NCBI GenBank assembly: GCA_015709205.1
Contig: JACCQO010000007.1
Span: 1-61,885 of the forward strand
Direction of reading: 5' to 3'
DNA from: Desulfovibrionaceae bacterium
GTDB lineage: Bacteria; Desulfobacterota; Desulfovibrionia; Desulfovibrionales; Desulfovibrionaceae
Length of the DNA: 61,885 nt
Shown here one piece after another: positions 51,928 to 60,864 of the stretch (the stretch's first letter is position 1; each line of letters starts with the position of its first letter). The notes beneath the pieces were generated by a model. It searched no databases, was not told where the DNA came from, and saw only the letters and a list, made by a program, of their open reading frames with translations. Both the position numbers and the translations under genes were made by a program.

Positions 51928-52980
51928 ATGATCGCCTTCCTGAGCGAGGCCAAACAGCAGAAGCTCGACTTCGCCTTCCTCAATCAGGTCCGCGGCCACT
52001 TCGTGGACATGGGGTTGTCGCCCGACGTCATCGACGCCGTGATCCTGGTGTTCGCGTGCGCCCTGGCGCTGGGAGTGATCCTCTACGGCGTCAACCTGCT
52101 GCGCGGCCGCCTGTTCCCGCCGCCCCCGCCCGTGGGGACCATCGAAAATCCCGTGCACATGCGCGCCATCCTGACCGACGCCCTGGACCAGCGTTCCAAG
52201 GTGGAAGTGACCCTGCCCGACGAGGGCCCGCATTCCGTGCTGCCCTGTGCCCTGCTGGACGTGGACAGCGACCGGCTGGTGCTGGAATCCGTGCGCACCA
52301 CCCTCGGCGAGACCTGGGTCTCGCGCCCGGTCACGTGCTACTTCCGCGTTATGGGCTCCAAGAAGAACGCGGTGCACTACTCCTTCACCACTCCGGTGCT
52401 CTCCGTGGAGCGCACCGGGCCGGACACCCTGGAACTGGCCCTGGCCCGACCGGAAAAGCTGGAGATCCGCCAGAAGCGCTTTTTCCTGCGCCTGGAGCCG
52501 CCGCGCGAATACGTGCTGGCCTTCGCCCTGTGGCCGGAAAAGCTCAGCGAGAACGGCGTGTTCATGGAAAACGTCAAGGGCTGGGGCAAGCCCGAGCTCT
52601 TTCGCACGCCCAAGGTGGACGGCGGCGTGCTCCTGGACAACCTTTCGGCGGGGGGCATGCGCGTGTTCGTGGAGCGCCAGGCACTCAAGGACGTGACCAT
52701 CGACTTCAGCAAGGGCAAGCGGCTGTTCTGCCTGCTGGAGCTCTACGACCCGGAAACGGCCAAAAAGCTGCGCTTCTTCCTGCACGTGCGCGTGCAGTCC
52801 GCCTTTGACGACGGCAAGATGCTCGAGGTGGGGTTCAAGTACCTCTCGCACGGACGGCCGCGCCACGAGCCCAAGGGGTACGTGGAATGGCTGCCCGTGG
52901 GCGAGGACGGGCTGGACGAACTGGGCAACTGGATCCAGAAGCGGCACCTGGAACTCTACCGCGAAAAGGGGGTCGTCTGA
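51928..52980 (+). CDS. Membrane-anchored PilZ-domain protein
   Basis: A 350-aa protein with one membrane segment (about 34-57), followed by a YcgR-N-like beta domain (about 70-175) and a PilZ domain. The c-di-GMP-binding motifs are visible: RFFLR at 184-188 (RxxxR) and N-L-S-A-G-G at 238-243. It would couple c-di-GMP, made for example by the cyclase at 11785-13299, to motility or surface functions at the membrane. The ATG at 51928 has AAGGAG 8 nt upstream; the 18-codon extension before it is rejected. 144 bp separate it from corC. Confidence 0.83.
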   Translation: MIAFLSEAKQQKLDFAFLNQVRGHFVDMGLSPDVIDAVILVFACALALGVILYGVNLLRGRLFPPPPPVGTIENPVHMRAILTDALDQRSKVEVTLPDEGPHSVLPCALLDVDSDRLVLESVRTTLGETWVSRPVTCYFRVMGSKKNAVHYSFTTPVLSVERTGPDTLELALARPEKLEIRQKRFFLRLEPPREYVLAFALWPEKLSENGVFMENVKGWGKPELFRTPKVDGGVLLDNLSAGGMRVFVERQALKDVTIDFSKGKRLFCLLELYDPETAKKLRFFLHVRVQSAFDDGKMLEVGFKYLSHGRPRHEPKGYVEWLPVGEDGLDELGNWIQKRHLELYREKGVV

Positions 52981-53124
52981 TCGTAACAAAAAAAGGTTTG
53001 ATATTTACCGTCGTTTTTTTATTTTGGCCGCGAGGGCGAGGGATGTTCCCATGCCCAGCGCCCGAGCGAGCCCCCGGACCCGGCCGCATCCGGCGCTCAC
53101 GACACCCGAGCAAGGAGCACCGCC

Positions 53125-53940
53125 TTGGAAGAAGGCTCTGACAGTCACTTCTGGTCGAAACTTTCCAATCTTTTCCGCGCCAACAAGAACGAGGACGTCA
53201 TCCAGGAGGCCATCCAGGAGGCCAAGGAGGACGGAGAGCTGAAGCCCGACGAGGAGACCATGCTCCTCAACGTGCTGCGCCTGTCCGACCTGCAGGTCTC
53301 CGAGATCATGATTCCGCGCACGGACATGGTCTGCGCCGACGCCGACGACACCATCCCCGAGATCGTGGCCGGATTCGTCGAGTCCGGGCATTCGCGCATG
53401 CCCGTGTACCGCGACAACCGCGACAACATCATCGGCGTGGTCCACGCCAAGGACCTGCTCGTGGCCCTGGCGGGCGAGACGCCCGGCGCGCTGGAGCAGT
53501 ACACGCGCGAGGTCATGTTCGTGCCCGAGACCAAGAACGTCCTGGAGATGCTCCAGGAGTTCCGCGCGCGCCACGCGCACATGGCCATCGCCCTGGACGA
53601 ATACGGCGGCACCTCCGGGCTCGTGACCCTGGAGGACGTCATCGAGGAGATCGTGGGCGAGATAGAGGACGAGCACGACGAGCCCAGACCCGAGGAGATC
53701 CAGCCCCGGGACGACGGCACCGTTCTGCTCTCGGGCCGCGCCGCCCTGGACGACCTGGGCGAGGCCATGGGCCTCTTCCTGACCTCCGAACAGGTCGAGA
53801 CCATCGGCGGCTACCTCAGCGACATGGCCGGCCGCGTGCCCGCCGTGGGCGAATCCTTCGACGTCGCGGGCTTCACCCTCACGGTCACCGAGGCGGACTC
53901 CAAGCACATCGACTGGATCGTGGCCCAGAAGACGGCCTAG
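53125..53940 (+). CDS. corC: CorC/HlyC-type CBS-domain protein
   Basis: Cytosolic protein of 271 aa with two CBS domains (about 65-185) and a C-terminal CorC_HlyC domain (about 195-271), but no DUF21 membrane part, as in CorC of the Mg2+/Co2+ efflux group. Key motifs are SEIMIPRTDMV at the first CBS, SRMPVYRDNRDNIIGVVHAKDLL and ALDEYGGTSGLVTLEDVIEEIVGEI. The start is a TTG with AAGGAG 7 nt upstream. It is directly followed by lnt, an order seen in many proteobacteria. Confidence 0.9.
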   Translation: MEEGSDSHFWSKLSNLFRANKNEDVIQEAIQEAKEDGELKPDEETMLLNVLRLSDLQVSEIMIPRTDMVCADADDTIPEIVAGFVESGHSRMPVYRDNRDNIIGVVHAKDLLVALAGETPGALEQYTREVMFVPETKNVLEMLQEFRARHAHMAIALDEYGGTSGLVTLEDVIEEIVGEIEDEHDEPRPEEIQPRDDGTVLLSGRAALDDLGEAMGLFLTSEQVETIGGYLSDMAGRVPAVGESFDVAGFTLTVTEADSKHIDWIVAQKTA

Positions 53941-53952
53941 GCCGATGGCATT

Positions 53953-55536
53953 GTGACCTTTCTTCTGCCGTTTCTCTCCATCCTCGGCGCGTGGACCGGC
54001 TTCGCCAATCCCGTGCTCGCGCAGCTCCCGGCGGCGGCCCTGCTGCTGCCCGCCGGGCTGGCGGCCTATGCCGCGCGCGCGGCCACGACGCGGTGCGCCT
54101 TTTTCGGCGGCTGGCTGGCCGGCACCCTGGCTGCGGCAGGATGCCTCTACTGGATCGCCCTGCCCGTGCACGACTACGGCCACCTGGGCTGGTGGCTGGC
54201 CGGGGCCTGTCCCGTGGCCCTGGGCGCGTACGTGGGGCTCTACGCCGGGCTGTACTGCCTGGCCGCGCGCTGGGGGGCGCGCAGGCTCGGGCCGCTGGGC
54301 GCGGGGCTCTTTGCCGGAACGTCCTGGGCCCTGCTGGAATGGGTGCGCGGCTGGGCCTTCACGGGCTTTCCCTGGCTGGCGCTGCCCGCCTCCCTCGCGC
54401 CCTGGCCGCGCGCCATCGCCGTCCTGAATCTGGTGGGCGAGCACGGCACGACCTTCCTGCTGGCCACGGCCGCGTGCTGGCTGGTGCTGGGCCTGTTTCC
54501 GCCGCGCGTGGGCGGGGCGGTCCAGGCCGACCGGACGGGCCGGACTGGCCGGTCGGGCCACCTACGGCGGCCGCTGGCCGCCGCGCTGGCCCTGGCCGTC
54601 CTCGTGGTCGGCTACGGCCAGACCGATCTTTCCGCCCCTCCGCCCGAGGACGGACGTTTTGTGGCGGCCCTGGTGCAGGGCAACGTGGACCAGTCCCTGA
54701 AATGGGACCCCGCCTTCGTGGCCGGGACCATCGACCGCTACCGCACCCTGACCGAGGGCGCGCTGGAGCGGGGCGCGCAGTTCGCCGTGTGGCCGGAAAC
54801 GGCCATGCCCTTCTACCTCCAGGAGGTCAACGGCGAGAGCGCCGCGGTGCGCGAGACCGCGCGGCTGGCGAACATCCCCGTGCTCACGGGCGCGCCCGGC
54901 TACCGGCTGAACACCGGCGACGGCACCTATCTGCTCTACAACCGCGCCTACCTGCTCGATTCCCAGGGCCGCACGGCCGGGACCTACGACAAGGAGCACT
55001 TGGTGCCCTTCGGCGAGTACGTGCCCCTGGGCGAGTACCTGCCCTTTTTGACCAAGCTGGCCGAAGGGGCCGGGGACTTCGTGCCCGGGACCGCCGAACG
55101 GCCCCTGGCGGTGCGCGCCGGAGGCCCGGCGGGGGCCGATCTTGCCCTGGGCGTGCTCATCTGCTATGAAACGATCTTCACTGATTTGGCCCAGAAACGG
55201 GTGGAAAACGGGGCCAACGTCCTGGTGAACATTTCCAACGACGCCTGGTTCGGACGTTCCTCCGCGCCCGTGCAACACCTGCACCTTTCGGTGCTCCGGG
55301 CCATGGAACAGGGCCGGTGGCTCCTGCGCGGCACGAACACGGGCATCTCCGCGTTCATCGCCCCCACCGGGCGCATCGCGGCCCGCGGCGGGCTCTTCCG
55401 GGTCCAGACCGTGGTCCGCGAGGCGGCCGTCATTTCCGGCCACACCGTGTACCACCGCGTGCACGACTTCGTGGTTCCGGCCCTGTGGGTCCTGTGGGCG
55501 GCCTTCGCGGCCGCCGCCCCGCGCCGCCGGGCCTGA
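53953..55536 (+). CDS. lnt: Apolipoprotein N-acyltransferase Lnt
   Basis: Inner-membrane enzyme of 527 aa that adds the third acyl chain to lipoproteins. About seven N-terminal hydrophobic segments are followed by a nitrilase-like domain with the catalytic Glu-Lys-Cys: WPETAMPF, the Lys in YDKEHLVPFGEYVPL, and the Cys in LICYETIF. A last TM closes the protein. The start is GTG at 53953, 12 bp after the corC stop, with a weak ribosome site; translational coupling to corC is likely. Confidence 0.93.
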   Translation: MTFLLPFLSILGAWTGFANPVLAQLPAAALLLPAGLAAYAARAATTRCAFFGGWLAGTLAAAGCLYWIALPVHDYGHLGWWLAGACPVALGAYVGLYAGLYCLAARWGARRLGPLGAGLFAGTSWALLEWVRGWAFTGFPWLALPASLAPWPRAIAVLNLVGEHGTTFLLATAACWLVLGLFPPRVGGAVQADRTGRTGRSGHLRRPLAAALALAVLVVGYGQTDLSAPPPEDGRFVAALVQGNVDQSLKWDPAFVAGTIDRYRTLTEGALERGAQFAVWPETAMPFYLQEVNGESAAVRETARLANIPVLTGAPGYRLNTGDGTYLLYNRAYLLDSQGRTAGTYDKEHLVPFGEYVPLGEYLPFLTKLAEGAGDFVPGTAERPLAVRAGGPAGADLALGVLICYETIFTDLAQKRVENGANVLVNISNDAWFGRSSAPVQHLHLSVLRAMEQGRWLLRGTNTGISAFIAPTGRIAARGGLFRVQTVVREAAVISGHTVYHRVHDFVVPALWVLWAAFAAAAPRRRA

Positions 55537-55620
55537 CCGGCGCGCCGCGCGCGCCCGGATCGTGACCGGGTCGCGCCCGCCGCCGTCCTTTCGGCAACCC
55601 TCAACACCGAAGATGCGAAC

Positions 55621-56752
55621 GTGAAAGACAACAACCTGCTGCAGTATCCCGATTTGAAGACCCAATCGGTCCCCCTGCTCGAACAGTTCGAAACGCTCTG
55701 GGGGCGTCTTTGACCTCGCCGGAGCCAAGGCCCGTCTCGCGGCCATAGAGGAAAAGCTGGCCAGCCCCGGGGCCTGGGACAAGCCCGAGGCCCTGACCCC
55801 GACCCTGCGGGAAAAGAGCCGCCTCACCCACCGCGTGGAGCAGTGGGAGACCCTGCTCAAGGCCAAGACCGACCTGGACGAATGGCTGGAGATGGGCGCC
55901 GAGGACCCCAGCCCCGAGGTCCTCGAACCCCTGGCCGAGCAGGTCGGCGTGCTCGGGGAGTTGCTCGACGCCGTGGAGGTCGGGCTGCTGCTCTCCGCTC
56001 CCGAGGACAAGGCCCCGGCCATCCTCGAGGTGCACCCCGGCGCGGGCGGCACCGAGTCCCAGGATTGGGCCGAGATGCTCCTGCGCATGTACCGCCGCTG
56101 GGGCGAGAACCACGGGGCCGAGGTGGAGTTGCTGGACTACCTGCCCGGCGAAGAGGCGGGCATCAAGAGCGCGACGCTGCGCATCGAGGGCGTGAACACC
56201 TACGGGCTGCTCAAGTGCGAACGCGGCATCCACCGGTTGGTGCGCATCTCGCCCTACGACTCCTCGGGCCGTCGGCACACGTCCTTCGCCTCGGTGGACG
56301 TGTATCCGGACGCGGGCCAGGAGATCGTCATCGAGGTGCGCGAGGAGGACCTGCGCGTGGACACCTTCCGGTCCAGCGGCCCGGGCGGCCAGTCGGTGAA
56401 CACCACCAGCTCGGCCGTGCGCATCACGCACCTGCCCACGGGCATCGTGGCCCAGTGCCAGAACGAGAAGTCGCAGTTGCGCAACAAGGAGACCGCCCTG
56501 CGCATCCTCAAGGCGCGGCTCTACGAACTGGAGATCAAGCGGCGCGAGGAGGAACGGCAGGCCGAGTACGACGGCAAGGAAGCCATCGCCTGGGGCAGCC
56601 AGATCCGCTCCTACGTGCTGCAACCCTACCGGCTGGTCAAGGACCACCGGACCAAAACCGAGATCACGGACGTGGACGCCGTGCTGGACGGCGACCTGGA
56701 CAAGCTGATCCGGGACTTCCTCCTGCACCAACATGGGCAGAACAATGACTGA
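55621..56752 (+). CDS. prfB: Peptide chain release factor 2 (programmed +1 frameshift)
   Basis: RF2, terminating at UGA and UAA. The gene is split: codons 1-30 (GTG 55621 to CTT 55708) end at an in-frame TGA (55711-55713), and the remaining 346 codons lie in the +1 frame to 56752, giving about 376 aa as expected. The classical frameshift signal is present: a GGGGG Shine-Dalgarno-like run at 55700-55704, then CTT TGA C. The GGQ loop (SSGPGGQSVNTT) is intact. The stop-codon-reading tripeptide is SPY (SPYDSSGRRHTSF) where RF2 usually has SPF. Expression is autoregulated by RF2 level through UGA competition. Confidence 0.95.
55700..55714 (+). promoter_or_regulatory. prfB +1 frameshift site
   Basis: GGGGG, three bases, then CTT TGA C. 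Slippage of the Leu tRNA from CTT to TTT at the slow UGA produces full-length RF2. Confidence 0.93.
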
Positions 56753-57632
56753 CGGAACATTCGGCAACATCGATGCCCTGGCGGGCGAATTGCGCGCCCT
56801 GGGGCGGCTCATCGGCGAGGCTGCGGCCCCGGCCGCGGGCGCGGCCTGCGTCGGGGCGTCCGGCGTGCTGGCGCTGACGCGGCTGGTGCGCGGCATGGGC
56901 CCGGACGACTGGTTCGAGATGGCTTCGCGCAACGGCCTGTCCCAGTGGCTGGCCCTGCCCGTGGCCGAGCAGGACTTCCCCCTGCTCTCGCACCTCCTGG
57001 CCACCCTGGACGACCTGGCCTTCCGCACGGAGCACGACGCGCTCACCGGGCTGGCCAACGCGAACTTCTTTACACGCCGGTTGGAGAAGGAGCTGGACCG
57101 CGTGAACCGCGACGGGGCCGTGCTCAGCATGGCGCTGCTCTCCATCGACGACCTCGACGGCCTGACCGGGCGGTTCGGACCGGCCTGGGCCGAGCGGGTC
57201 TTCATGGAGCTGGCGCGGACCATGGGCCGCGTCAAGCGGCCCTACGACCTGGCCGCTCGGCTGGGCGAGAATCTCTTCGGCCTGATCCTGCCCGGAGCGC
57301 GCCCGCACAACGTTTGCGCCATGCTCGAACGCCTCCAGGCCGGGCTGGCCGCGTCCTTCGCCTGTTCAGGGGGCGACGGTTCCGGCAATGGCGGTTCCGG
57401 CAACGGCGATGCGACGGCGGGCGTGAGCTTCTGCGCCGGGCACACCACCTGCGTGGGCCGCATCAGCGGCAGGGCCTGCGATTTCCACGAGTTGGCGACC
57501 GCGGCCCTGACCCAGGCGCGCCGCAAGGGCGCAGGCTGCATCCAGGCCACGAAACTACCCGACGAATCCTTTTCGCCCCAGGCGACCATGGTGCACTCGG
57601 ACGAAAAGAAATTTCTTTTTTCAGGGATATAG
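56745..57632 (+). CDS. Degenerate GGDEF-domain protein
   Basis: A 295-aa soluble protein. After a helical N-terminal part (about 1-90), residues 95-200 match a GGDEF fold: EHDALTGLANANFFTRRLEKEL and MALLSIDDLDGLTGRFG correspond to the D-x-LT-x-L-x-N-R and metal-binding strands. The signature GGDEF position reads LGENL, so cyclase activity is unlikely. A Gly/Ser/Asn-rich linker sits near residues 205-220. The start at 56745 overlaps the prfB stop by 8 bp; a start at 56733 is possible. It is 8 bp before the ParA/MinD gene, so the two may form a functional pair. Confidence 0.78.
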   Translation: MTDGTFGNIDALAGELRALGRLIGEAAAPAAGAACVGASGVLALTRLVRGMGPDDWFEMASRNGLSQWLALPVAEQDFPLLSHLLATLDDLAFRTEHDALTGLANANFFTRRLEKELDRVNRDGAVLSMALLSIDDLDGLTGRFGPAWAERVFMELARTMGRVKRPYDLAARLGENLFGLILPGARPHNVCAMLERLQAGLAASFACSGGDGSGNGGSGNGDATAGVSFCAGHTTCVGRISGRACDFHELATAALTQARRKGAGCIQATKLPDESFSPQATMVHSDEKKFLFSGI

Positions 57633-57640
57633 GACCGAGC

Positions 57641-58459
57641 ATGGACAACAAGACTCTGAGCGTGGCCATCATGAGCGGCAAGGGCGGCGTGGGCAAGACC
57701 AACCTGGCCCTGAACCTCGGCTTCTGCCTGTTCAAGGGCAACCATCCCGTGGTGCTCATGGACTGCGACCTGGGGTTGGCCAACCTGGACGTGCTCCTGG
57801 GCCTGGCTCCGGACAAGAACCTTCAGGACGTCATCGACCACGACGTGCCGCCCGAGGACATTCTCGTGCCCATCGAGCCGGGCGGCTTCGACTTCCTGCC
57901 CGCGGCCTCCGGCGTGCCCGAACTCTTCGAGATGGACGAGGACATGCGCGCCCTGCTTCTTTCCAAGCTCCACCCGGTCTTCGCCGACCACCACTACCTC
58001 TTCATGGACCTGGGCGCGGGCATCAACCCCACGGTGCTCTCCTTCGCCTCCATGAGCCGCGTGCGCATCATTGTGGTCACGCCCGAGCCCACCTCGCTGA
58101 CCGACGGCTACGCGCTGATCAAGGTCCTGGCCACCCAGCGCGGAGTCAAGGACTTCCTTGTGGTCGTCAACCAGGTGGAATCCAAGGCCGAGGAGCAGCA
58201 GACGTTTTCGCGCCTGAACATGGCCTGCGAGAAGTTCCTGGGCTTCGGGCTCACGCTCCTGGGCTCCGTGCGCATGGACAAGGCCCTGCCCGAATCCGTG
58301 CGTCGCCAGGTGCCGCTGATGAAGCGCACGCCGGATTCGCCCGCGGGCAAGGACCTCTTCGCCCTTGCCAGGAAGCTCCATTCCCTGCGCGCCTCCCTGC
58401 TGCCCCAACTGGCCGGGGAACCCGTGCTCGTGAATTTTTCCAGTGGGACCCCCGACTGA
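57641..58459 (+). CDS. MinD/ParA-family ATPase (FlhG-like)
   Basis: Deviant Walker-A ATPase of 272 aa. MSGKGGVGKTN at about 10-20 has the signature lysine, then MDCDLGLANLDVLLG (switch I), MDLGAGINPTVL (Walker B), VVTPEPTSLTDGYALIK and VNQVES. The last two match the FlhG/YlxH (MinD-like) subgroup that sets flagellar number or positions other complexes. AGGA precedes the ATG. No flagellar gene is near, so the role is open. Confidence 0.88.
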   Translation: MDNKTLSVAIMSGKGGVGKTNLALNLGFCLFKGNHPVVLMDCDLGLANLDVLLGLAPDKNLQDVIDHDVPPEDILVPIEPGGFDFLPAASGVPELFEMDEDMRALLLSKLHPVFADHHYLFMDLGAGINPTVLSFASMSRVRIIVVTPEPTSLTDGYALIKVLATQRGVKDFLVVVNQVESKAEEQQTFSRLNMACEKFLGFGLTLLGSVRMDKALPESVRRQVPLMKRTPDSPAGKDLFALARKLHSLRASLLPQLAGEPVLVNFSSGTPD

Positions 58460-58463
58460 TCTC

Positions 58464-58498
58464 TTGACAGAAATCTCTTTATTTCTGCAAGGTACTAT
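58464..58498 (+). promoter_or_regulatory. HU gene promoter region with operator-like palindrome
   Basis: TTGACA at 58464-58469 and TACTAT at 58493-58498 are 23 bp apart, too far for a simple sigma70 promoter. Between them lies AGAAAT-N6-ATTTCT (58469-58486), an inverted repeat that could be a protein site or bend the DNA to bring the elements into register. Confidence 0.45.
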
Positions 58499-58561
58499 GC
58501 ATTGATGGTCAACTGTCATCAAGTTGACCGCTCTGCACCGCGAGCCGAAGGAGAAGGAACC

Positions 58562-58837
58562 ATGAACAAGAGCGAACTGATCAAGACGCTGGCCGAAACC
58601 AACGACATCCCCGCCGACGAGGCCTCGGTGATGGTCAATGTCTTCGTGGATGCCGTCAAAGAGGCCCTGCTCAACGGCGATCGCGTGGAGATCCGTGGTT
58701 TCGGCAGCTTCAAGATCAAGGACTACGGCGGCTACACCGGCCGCAACCCCAAGACCGGCGAAGTCGTCTCGGTCGAGCCCAAGCAGCTCCCGTTCTTCCG
58801 TGCGGGCAAGGAACTCAAGGAGTTCCTCAATTCCTAG
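58562..58837 (+). CDS. HU-family DNA-binding protein
   Basis: Histone-like protein of 91 aa, normal length for HU/IHF. MNKSELIKTLAE starts it, and the beta-arm signature RVEIRGFGSFKIKDYGGYTGRNPKTGE is followed by the conserved AGKELKEFLN end. A dimeric nucleoid protein that bends DNA. The ATG at 58562 has GAAGGA upstream; the longer frame from 58502 is rejected. Confidence 0.95.
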   Translation: MNKSELIKTLAETNDIPADEASVMVNVFVDAVKEALLNGDRVEIRGFGSFKIKDYGGYTGRNPKTGEVVSVEPKQLPFFRAGKELKEFLNS

Positions 58838-58883
58838 TCCGCAGTCCCGCCGACAGCGGACCGGCCGTGCGCCGCGCGCCTCC

Positions 58884-59921
58884 TTGCCGCACGTCGACAC
58901 ACCGCACGGCGCCCCGCAAGACGTCCCGCCGTTCCGCCGAGCCCCGACCTGCCCCGCGCAGACCTCCCCGGCATGGCGCATCCGCCCGGCCCGCCGTCAC
59001 CCGTCGTTGGCAGCGATCCTCTCGGCCCTCGCCCTGGGGGCCATGCTGCTCACGGGATGGCCCGGCGGGACCGGCTGGAGCCCTCGCGATGCCTGCCCCC
59101 GGGCCGCGGCCGCCGAGCGCGCGCCACGCCTGTCCATCGCCTTCACCGCGGCCACCGAGGGCGTCTACGCGCCCTGCCCCACCTGAGGCGGCAAGTCCTT
59201 CGGCGGGTTGGCCCGGCGGGCCAGCCTTCTGCGCACGCTCGTCGCCGATCCGGCGGCAGGGCCGACCACCTTTCTGCTGGCGGGCACCGAAGAACTGCTG
59301 CGCGCGGAATGGGACCCGCAGGACCATCTCACGCCGCACACGGCCGCGGCCCTGACCACGGCGTACAAGGCCATGGGATATAACGCGGTTTTCCTCGGCC
59401 CCAACGAATGCCGCTTGGCGGACTTGCACTTTGCCGAATTTCCGGGCAATTTTATCTGCCTCGGGCCACACCTCGCCACCCGCGTGCTCACGCGCGGCGG
59501 GGTTCGGCTGGGGCTCGTGCTCCTGCCGCCGCCGGCCGACGGAAAGGAACCCGACGCGGAAACGCTCCGGGCCGTGGCCCGCGAGGCACGCGCCCTGCGC
59601 TCCCGGGCGGATCTGGTCGCGGGCATCAGCTGCTGGGGCGAGGCCGCCGAACAGCACTACCTGGACACGCAGGAGCCCGTGTTCGACGTGCTCCTGGGGA
59701 GCGGTCCCGGCCCGGTGCGCGGGCGCATCGCGGCTCAGGGGCGGACCTTCTGGGTGCGTTCCTATTCCGAGGGCCGTGCGGTCATGGTCCTCAGGTTTTT
59801 CGAGCTGCCGCACGGCGCGGACTGGACCATGCGCCCCGGCGAAAACGTGGAACTGGACGTGCGCCGCCTGGGAAACGACGTTCCCGACGCGCCGGATATC
59901 GCCAAACTCTTTTCCAACTGA
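58884..59921 (+). CDS. Probable selenoprotein, UshA-like (CxxU), read through an in-frame TGA
   Basis: One frame runs through a single TGA at 59184-59186. Upstream it encodes a signal-like hydrophobic segment (SLAAILSALALGAMLLTGW) and then GVYAPCPT; downstream it continues GGKSFGGLARRASLL and some 230 well-formed residues to 59921. The TGA thus gives Cys-Pro-Thr-Sec, a CxxU redox motif, and an SECIS-like hairpin follows at the right distance. The sequence around it recalls the UshA-like (seleno)protein family, but the 5'-nucleotidase metal motifs are not seen. The start is uncertain: TTG 58884 is the only start codon upstream of the signal segment in this frame, without a ribosome site; TTG 59007 is an alternative. 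It would be exported. A nonsense mutation is the rival explanation. Confidence 0.72.
59205..59227 (+). promoter_or_regulatory. Candidate bacterial SECIS element
   Basis: A 10-bp stem (59205-59214 with 59218-59227, two G-U pairs) has a GGC apical loop beginning with G, 28 nt after the TGA. This meets the usual bacterial SECIS constraints for spacing, stem and a G at the loop start. Confidence 0.6.
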
Positions 59922-59987
59922 CTGCCGTCCGACGAGCTGCGCGCCTGCGAGCAGTTCGCTTGCGGGCAGTCCACGAACGAGCAGCCT

Positions 59988-60824
59988 ATGGATACGCCCT
60001 CTACGGTCCGCTTCCACAAGATGCACGGATGCGGCAACGACTTCATATTTTTCGATAACTCCACCCTCGGCGTGCGGCCGGAATGCATGGCCGACTGGGC
60101 CCGGGCCCTGTGCCCGCGCGCCTTTGCCGTGGGCGCGGACGGCCTGATCTTTCTGGAGCCCACCCCGGAGGCGGAGACCGCCTACCGTTGGCACTTCTTC
60201 AACGCCGACGGCTCGCGCGCCGAAATGTGCGGCAACGCCTCGCGCTGCGCCGCGCGGCTGGCCGTGGAGCTGGGACTGGCCGGGCCCGAGCACTCCTTCG
60301 GCACGGACGCCGGGCCCATCCAGGCGCGCGTGCTCGAGGGCGGCGTGGCCAAGGTCCAGCTCACCCCGCCCGAAGGGCTGGCCCTGGGCGAGGAATTGAC
60401 CGTTGACGGCACGCTCATGACGGTGCACTTCGTGAATACCGGAGTGCCCCACGCCGTGGTCGTGTGCGAGGACGTGGCCGCGGTGGACGTGGCTGCCAAG
60501 GGCGCGGCCATCCGCTACCACGAGCACTTCGCCCCGGCGGGCACCAATGCGAATTTCATCCAGGCCACGGCCCGGGATGCCCTGCTCCTGCGCACCTACG
60601 AGCGCGGCGTGGAGGGCGAAACCTACGCCTGCGGCACGGGCGCGGCGGCCTCCCTGGTGGTGGCCAACGCTTTGGGCCTCGTGGGCTCCAGCGCGCGCGT
60701 GACCACCTCGGGCGGCGAGGTGCTCACCGTGAGCCTGGAGAACGGCTCTGTGTTTCTGCAGGGCATGGCCGTGAAGGTCTACGAGGGAACGCTCGAACCG
60801 GCGATGTTCGGGCTGAGCATATAG
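59988..60824 (+). CDS. dapF: Diaminopimelate epimerase
   Basis: DapF of 278 aa converts LL- to meso-diaminopimelate for lysine and peptidoglycan. The N-terminal FHKMHGCGNDFI, FNADGSRAEMCGNASRC with catalytic Cys81, the PHAVV segment, the second half's ACGTGAAAS with the partner Cys and FLQGMAVKVYEG are intact. It lies 41 bp before dapA. Confidence 0.96.
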   Translation: MDTPSTVRFHKMHGCGNDFIFFDNSTLGVRPECMADWARALCPRAFAVGADGLIFLEPTPEAETAYRWHFFNADGSRAEMCGNASRCAARLAVELGLAGPEHSFGTDAGPIQARVLEGGVAKVQLTPPEGLALGEELTVDGTLMTVHFVNTGVPHAVVVCEDVAAVDVAAKGAAIRYHEHFAPAGTNANFIQATARDALLLRTYERGVEGETYACGTGAAASLVVANALGLVGSSARVTTSGGEVLTVSLENGSVFLQGMAVKVYEGTLEPAMFGLSI

Positions 60825-60864
60825 GGAACAGGGCCACGCCGGCCCAGACACACAGGAGGGCGCA

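Noticed and set aside
55711-55713. In-frame TGA in prfB as a selenocysteine or nonsense codon
   Set aside because: The context is the classical RF2 frameshift site (GGGGG then CTT TGA C), and the rest of RF2 lies in the +1 frame.
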